Shown here piece after piece: positions 60,201 through 64,000 of a stretch of DNA of 64,000 nt; within the stretch, counting starts at the first letter, position 1; the number at the start of each line of letters is the position of its first letter. Made by a program: the position numbers and the translations under genes. The notes under the pieces are model-generated. The model did not search any database and was not told the DNA's origin. It saw only the letters and a list, made by a program, of their open reading frames with translations. Source of the DNA: JBGSKV01 sp041740975 (GTDB lineage: Bacteria > Bdellovibrionota_B > Oligoflexia > Oligoflexales > JALZUQ01); assembly GCA_041740975.1 (NCBI GenBank), contig JBGSKV010000088.1, positions 1 to 64,000 of the forward strand. The letters run 5' to 3'.

Positions 60201-60574
60201 CACCTCATGGTGTGGTGGATATTTTTGGGATGACGATTGTGAAGCAAGCCCCGCCCTCTGCTAAAGGCATGGTGTTTTTGACCTTAGAAGACGAAACAGG
60301 CTTTTTTAACCTGGTTTTTACACCGCAAAGCTACACGCGCATGTTTAAACTGGTGGAGTCGCAGTCTTTCTTGTGCCTTCGGGGCAAACTGCAAAAAGCC
60401 GGCCTGTATCATTCGATTATGGTGCATGAGATTTATCGCCAAATAGTTCCGAAGGCAGAGATTATTCCACTTAACGAAAAGAAAGGATCGAGCGACACAT
60501 CAAAAGCAAAACACGCCCAGCAAGAAACTTTCAATCTAGAGAAAGAACTGCAGCCACCTCGCAGCTACATGTAA
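57257..60574 (+). CDS. dnaE2: Error-prone DNA polymerase III alpha DnaE2
   Basis: The 1105-residue protein has the PHP domain at the N-terminus (CKTNFSFLVGASHPGEMIGA), catalytic aspartates D401 and D403 in PPDIDVDFEHERREEV, D564 in FKIDILCLGML, a helix-hairpin-helix region and a C-terminal OB domain (GVVDIFGMTI). Together with ImuA and ImuB it carries out mutagenic translesion synthesis during SOS. It overlaps imuB by 17 bases, so the three proteins are co-translated. Length is typical of DnaE2 rather than the longer replicative DnaE1. Confidence 0.93.
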   Translation: MASLISRYGWHEWLCKTNFSFLVGASHPGEMIGAAIEHGYESLCVNDFDGVYGLARAYRERGDYQKKHPNAHPLKLHYSAEIHLQKDHDQPILLQDTLVLVAQSWEGYRRLCMILNATHRDGKKYAHIPLNDLLKQDVKDLVVIQPMRGFVRTPADPWPRFEALKQHFGDRLYFAISRHLHYAEDYWIRPTLAIAKKLDAKCLLTQDAFFHQPQQKSLSDLVHTIRTNKTMATASEHFFPNCERYLHSLAVLEANFRKFAMYEAALAASKSLAESCDFCFSSLKYHYPKEMIEPGYNAQDFLEKLTWDGAKARFGEVLPPKIIQQLNHELDLIERLKFPDYFLTVWDIVRWARSQNILCQGRGSAANSAVCYVLGITSVDPMIFDLVFERFISMERGDPPDIDVDFEHERREEVVQYIYNRYGRDKAAMVANVITYRRKGALRAVGKALGAQEALLDKASKLCGTRQFRGNASEHVLAHVIKEESEAADAALNQPVPVSFTLWAAMTERLREFPRHLGIHSGGFMLADKPLDYLVAQEPATMKDRTVVQWCKEDIEGLGFFKIDILCLGMLTAIRKSLDYIKVCHGVDMSMATIPHEDRATYAMIQKSDTVGTFQIESRAQMSMLPRLKPKTFYDLVIEVAIIRPGPIQGNVIHPYLKRREGLEKASYPHPKLESILKRTLGIPIFQEQLMRIAIEVGDFTAGEANELRKNIGVWNSKGFQRSLDVWTEKLIRGMRANRLPEDFIEQIVGQMQGFAHYGFPESHAVSFALIAYVSSYLKRHYPAAFFTGLLNSQPMGFYSPHVLLQAAQHDGVRVLPICANRSDWDHQLENIHPPGQKSEFGIRLGLRVVAALSERGGKALVAERSKTGGTFTSLEDLLSRSAVHRSDLTALAAANAFHVFGLPRNEALWRTEAAPFSAQLEDVEDKIKWTPESDMKTLQRDFSAFGTSLGEHPCKMIRDQYWTYPVPVCRLVPAERLATMPPHGVVDIFGMTIVKQAPPSAKGMVFLTLEDETGFFNLVFTPQSYTRMFKLVESQSFLCLRGKLQKAGLYHSIMVHEIYRQIVPKAEIIPLNEKKGSSDTSKAKHAQQETFNLEKELQPPRSYM

Positions 60575-60576
60575 AA

Positions 60577-61791
60577 CTAAGGTTTTGAGCGTAAAAACCG
60601 AGTCAAACGAGAAGTTAATTTTAAATAATGATCGCTAGGAAGCGCTTCGCCGTCAGCATCTAAAGTCAGAAAATACTGCCGTTGGGGAATCAAAAGCGAA
60701 CTCGTCGCCGCCTTGGCAATTGCTGTGCTCTCATCATACTCATCAAACATCGCCACAAATGCGCCTAAATTCAACTTCTTCGCTTCTTCGGCTTGCCGAG
60801 TCATAAACTTGCCGCCGAGTCGCGGAATAAAATTTCTTTTGCCCTTATTCCAGTTGGACCAAGCAAAGCCAGGATAAAGAACCACTTGATAGTCAATCCC
60901 ACGCCCTTCACAATAAGCCGCGTCCTTCGCGACGACGTCCGCATAAAGCTTTTCGACTTCCGGCAAAGTTTGGATCGCGCTCACACTCCAAGGTAAAATA
61001 CGGTCGAGACCATGATACACATCATGCCAGCCTTTTTTGGCAGCCTTGCCTTCTTCTCGCCAATAAAACGAAACTCCCCCGACCACATAAAATCCCTTGG
61101 ACTGAAACCACCGAACTAACTTCAATGTCTGCTCGGGCGTTCCCGGTCTTCCCGCAAAACCCAAACCCCAAAGACCGATCACAGGCTTTCGATTTTTGCG
61201 TACGTAAAGTGGCGAGGACATAAGATCGATTTTCTTAACGATTTGATTTTCAAAATCGTCTTTAATATGTTGATCAAACTGTTCGGAAGCCCCTGAAATA
61301 TCGTACATAAGATAAAAAGGCTTTCGCCACTTCGCGCTACTCGCTTTAACATTACGCGTTACTTTTTCACGAAAACCCAACAACGTAGGATCGTCGCGAT
61401 TCGACATAAACCTCTGCAGAACGATTCCATCCAACTGATAAGTGGAGAGCCACTCAAAATGCTTGTCGACCACCGCAGGATCGGCTGAAGAAAACAATCG
61501 AGATGGTTGGCCGTTACCGAGTGGGCCGAGATCAGTCGTCACCAAACTATCCAGAGGATATTCCGAAGTATCTGGATACAGTTCGAAGATGACATTTTTG
61601 GGCTTCACACCCTTCGGATCTCGACTCCAGTGACGCCAACGCCCCCCTGAACCGTCATTCGGTGTGCCGAACCAGCCTTGATAACCAATAAGCGTGAGGT
61701 TATCGAGTTCCACTTCCGAATTAGAGAATAGATTTTGAAAATGTTGGCATGAAAAGCATAAAGAAAGAATGATAACTAGACAAAACCTTTG
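60577..61791 (-). CDS. GH99/GH71-like lipoprotein
   Basis: A 404-residue lipoprotein (lipobox LCFSC) with a domain starting LIGYQGWFGTPNDGSGGRWR, found in GH99-like and related endo-mannosidase/arabinosidase families, then a QLDGIVLQRF segment and G-A-F-V-A-M-F-D-E-Y-D-E-S-T at the C-terminal end with the acidic pair expected in the active site. It begins four bases after the stop of the usher gene. The association suggests an extracellular glycan target, perhaps of the fimbria or host surface. Catalysis not proven. Confidence 0.75.
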   Translation of the reverse strand, partial: QRFCLVIILSLCFSCQHFQNLFSNSEVELDNLTLIGYQGWFGTPNDGSGGRWRHWSRDPKGVKPKNVIFELYPDTSEYPLDSLVTTDLGPLGNGQPSRLFSSADPAVVDKHFEWLSTYQLDGIVLQRFMSNRDDPTLLGFREKVTRNVKASSAKWRKPFYLMYDISGASEQFDQHIKDDFENQIVKKIDLMSSPLYVRKNRKPVIGLWGLGFAGRPGTPEQTLKLVRWFQSKGFYVVGGVSFYWREEGKAAKKGWHDVYHGLDRILPWSVSAIQTLPEVEKLYADVVAKDAAYCEGRGIDYQVVLYPGFAWSNWNKGKRNFIPRLGGKFMTRQAEEAKKLNLGAFVAMFDEYDESTAIAKAATSSLLIPQRQYFLTLDADGEALPSDHYLKLTSRLTRFLRSKP

Positions 61792-61795
61792 CATA

Positions 61796-64000
61796 TCAGC
61801 GACACACCACATCACCAAAGTCAAAATAATATTCAATTTTCGCAACCACCGGAAGTTTGATTTCGCATTTCAAGTCTTGATCATGGATTCGCGCGACTTC
61901 ACCCGACTTTAACTCGGCCTGAAAAGCGCCGTCGTCTTCTACGTAAAAAATCCCAGATTCCGTCACGACTTTGCGATTTCTGATAAGATTGCCTCGCGCA
62001 TCTTTTAACCTACCAAGTGCAATAAAAATCTTTGAAATTCTAAATTTTGCAAAATGCACATGACCAGGAAAAAGCGTCACCGTCTCATCATGTCCATCGT
62101 AAGACACTAACGAAGATTTTGATGCAGGAGCAACCCTTACATTATGGGCTTGATATGGCGCTAACAAGAACGCGACTGATCCCGTGCCTTTGACAGACTT
62201 CGTTCCCTGGCCATCAATAAAAATAATTGTCTCAGCTTTTTCATCGAAATTTTCAAGCTGCACGACGAGAGTACTTTCGCCAAGATCCGAAGGTCCGGTT
62301 GCAAACTCACCCTTGTTATTGATGATTAGTGACGTCCCCAAACTCAACCTTCGGCCCGAAGTGGTCGTGAATGGCGTCTTATAAATACTTGTTCCAATTC
62401 CAAAGTCACCCCACCGTGTGCCATATTCGTATTCGCCAAAAAATCCATCGGAATAATTCTCGCTATCTGACCAGTCCAGCTGATGATTGACCGCAATTCG
62501 GCTGCCTAGTCCAGATCGCGAATGCATGTCTTGATAAGAAAGGCCATTGCGAACGGATGTTTTTTGTTCGAAGTCGCCAAAACGTTCGACGGCCGAGTTG
62601 GTCAATGAGAAAGGGCCCCGCCTCGTCTGCCAACTGAGGCCAATAAAATAGACTTCGTCTTTTATATCTTTTTGCACTCCCACTTCCGCATAGAGAGTGT
62701 CCTGACTATTCTCAATCAAACTGACTCGAGACCAAAGGGCATTCATTTTCTGAATGTTTTTTTGTTCTTCCTTAACCGTTATGTGCTGATACCGAACGTC
62801 AAACCAATCAAAACTCTTGGAAGCGACGAGGGACAGTCGTTCGCGATTCACCAGTTTCGTATCACGCATAAAGGGCAATGGCTCTGTCGGATCAACCACT
62901 GTGTCGATGGGATACACTCGTTCTTGTTCAGTGGAGATAAGATTGGACCTTTCAAAATCAGCACTCAAATTCAAGCCTAGAAAGGTGCCGGAGAGACCTA
63001 TGTTTAGACCCAATGAGCTGCTCTCACCCCAAGAGGTAGAGGCAAGAAGTAGTGTCTCTCGGTAAAAACCCGTAAACCCAAAAATATAAGTTTGGTCGTG
63101 CTGGTTTCCATAACTCGCAAACGTAAGGTCAGACACTTCATTCAAGCGCGTTCGGTACTGCAGTTGATAGTGATACTTGTCTTCGATTTTGTAGTGCGTT
63201 CGATTTCTTCCGATATCCAAACTGAGCTGAGGATTGCCACGAGGGACTAAATATCCAGACTTTGCATAGTATACGCGCTTCGTGCCATCAAGCCCGCCTA
63301 CCCCCTCTATCACAACATCGACAAAGTAACTGCCTTGCGGAAATCGACTTGTGTCCACTTCCTGCTTACCTTGCGAAAGAATTTGTGAGTCGATCAACTG
63401 ACCTTCTTTGAAAAAATTTACACGTGAACGAATGGGCACATAAAGCTCAAAGCGGCTACCACGCATGTCATTTGAGTCAGAAAGTAGTAATTGTTCTGTT
63501 GCAATGGAAAAGCCAAGAATTTTTTGAGAGGGTGCTAGTAGTGCCGACGATGTTTCTAAATACCCGACAGATGAAACAATATCCTTTCGAACATAATTTA
63601 ATTTAGCAAAATCAAGCTCTCGATAGACCTCGTCCTGGCTATGTTGCTGAGACTCTCTGTATAACAACGAAAAGTCACCGATGCCATAAGACGAGCTCAG
63701 ATTGTAACTGTAAACTTCCTCCCCTAAAGCATCTTGTGAAATAATGATCCGGGGCGAAATCTTGAATGCACCGACGTGATTCGATTGAACAATGTAGCTC
63801 GTGACGGAAGTGGATTTATTCTTAAAGAATTTTTCATTCAATAAAACACGCACTTGAAAGCTATTCACATCGATTTGCAGACTTCCCACATTTGGCAAAG
63901 TCCGTTCTTTGGCAATCACTCCACTAAAGAGTGGTATCAGTTCAGGTACCATTTGTGCGAAATCTACCTGTAAGAGTGAGACCACTTCATTGGGGTCCTC
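61796..64000 (-). CDS. Fimbrial usher (TcfC/CooC-type), 5' partial
   Basis: The frame is open to the window edge, so the N-terminus is missing. The 734 residues seen match outer membrane ushers of the alternative (alpha/CS1-like) class: SYGIGDFSLLYRESQQHSQD, RSRVNFFKEGQLIDSQILSQ, TSRFPQGSYFVDVVIEG (plug region) and C-terminal SVAFLLAPYQAHNVRVAPAS with a small beta domain. Ushers secrete and assemble chaperone-bound pilin subunits. Chaperone and pilin genes are expected just outside the window. Confidence 0.85.
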   Translation of the reverse strand, partial: EDPNEVVSLLQVDFAQMVPELIPLFSGVIAKERTLPNVGSLQIDVNSFQVRVLLNEKFFKNKSTSVTSYIVQSNHVGAFKISPRIIISQDALGEEVYSYNLSSSYGIGDFSLLYRESQQHSQDEVYRELDFAKLNYVRKDIVSSVGYLETSSALLAPSQKILGFSIATEQLLLSDSNDMRGSRFELYVPIRSRVNFFKEGQLIDSQILSQGKQEVDTSRFPQGSYFVDVVIEGVGGLDGTKRVYYAKSGYLVPRGNPQLSLDIGRNRTHYKIEDKYHYQLQYRTRLNEVSDLTFASYGNQHDQTYIFGFTGFYRETLLLASTSWGESSSLGLNIGLSGTFLGLNLSADFERSNLISTEQERVYPIDTVVDPTEPLPFMRDTKLVNRERLSLVASKSFDWFDVRYQHITVKEEQKNIQKMNALWSRVSLIENSQDTLYAEVGVQKDIKDEVYFIGLSWQTRRGPFSLTNSAVERFGDFEQKTSVRNGLSYQDMHSRSGLGSRIAVNHQLDWSDSENYSDGFFGEYEYGTRWGDFGIGTSIYKTPFTTTSGRRLSLGTSLIINNKGEFATGPSDLGESTLVVQLENFDEKAETIIFIDGQGTKSVKGTGSVAFLLAPYQAHNVRVAPASKSSLVSYDGHDETVTLFPGHVHFAKFRISKIFIALGRLKDARGNLIRNRKVVTESGIFYVEDDGAFQAELKSGEVARIHDQDLKCEIKLPVVAKIEYYFDFGDVVCR

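Overview
The window looks like chromosomal DNA of a Gram-negative, lipoprotein-rich bacterium, most likely a Bdellovibrio-like member of the Bdellovibrionota. This is inferred from gene content only: many secreted proteins and lipoproteins without recognisable families, an M64 peptidase, a DUF2959 lipoprotein, a lexA-imuA-imuB-dnaE2 cassette, an alternative-class usher, and the carboxynorspermidine polyamine route. No rRNA, tRNA, CRISPR array, transposase or phage genes were seen. Both ends cut through genes: an NHL-repeat protein on the left and a fimbrial usher on the right.

Layout. 1-8.0 kb: an NHL-repeat protein, a HAF-repeat/PEP-CTERM protein, two tandem perfect DnaA boxes, a BrnT/BrnA toxin-antitoxin pair, small hydrophilic proteins, exported proteins and REP-like palindromes. 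8.1-10.4 kb: a two-gene ergothioneine operon (egtB-egtD). 10.7-16.6 kb: a periplasmic glucoamylase-like enzyme; a TetR regulator translationally coupled to two exported proteins with faint acyltransferase-like traits; an AlkZ-related protein; a 51-residue membrane protein; a nuclease lipoprotein. 16.6-24.3 kb: pcm, PRC-barrel protein, FAD/Rieske oxidoreductase, M64 peptidase, hemerythrin and a Ser/Tyr/Pro-rich lipoprotein, several of which fit a stress or redox theme. 24.6-31.2 kb: a four-PAS hybrid histidine kinase, a phospholipase D-like lipoprotein, small exported proteins and a prepilin with an EF-hand-like loop.

31.2-41.6 kb: a TPP riboswitch in front of a sodium:solute symporter (a probable thiamine or precursor transporter), a five-repeat cysteine lipoprotein, a diacylglycerol-kinase-like protein, DUF2959 and DUF1328 proteins, a DECD-box RNA helicase with a terminator-like leader, a DUF486 protein, a CXXCH lipoprotein, an AgmX/PglI-like protein overlapping a pirin, and an SH3 lipoprotein. 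41.7-54.2 kb: the polyamine operon (dehydrogenase plus nspC) with a dyad in its promoter, a GT-C-type membrane protein, a half-size GDT1 protein, an SPFH/NfeD pair, a candidate small RNA with an orphan terminator, a caspase/legumain-fold lipoprotein, a CorC/HlyC-type protein and the Kup potassium transporter.

54.4-60.6 kb: the most coherent system, an SOS mutasome. lexA lies behind an apparent self-operator and is followed by imuA, a strongly diverged imuB and dnaE2; the last three overlap. This would make mutagenic translesion synthesis a direct part of the LexA response. 60.6-64 kb: a GH99-like lipoprotein tightly linked to a TcfC/CooC-type usher, probably the end of a fimbrial operon. Start codons were chosen by Shine-Dalgarno position, so several differ from the longest reading frame.
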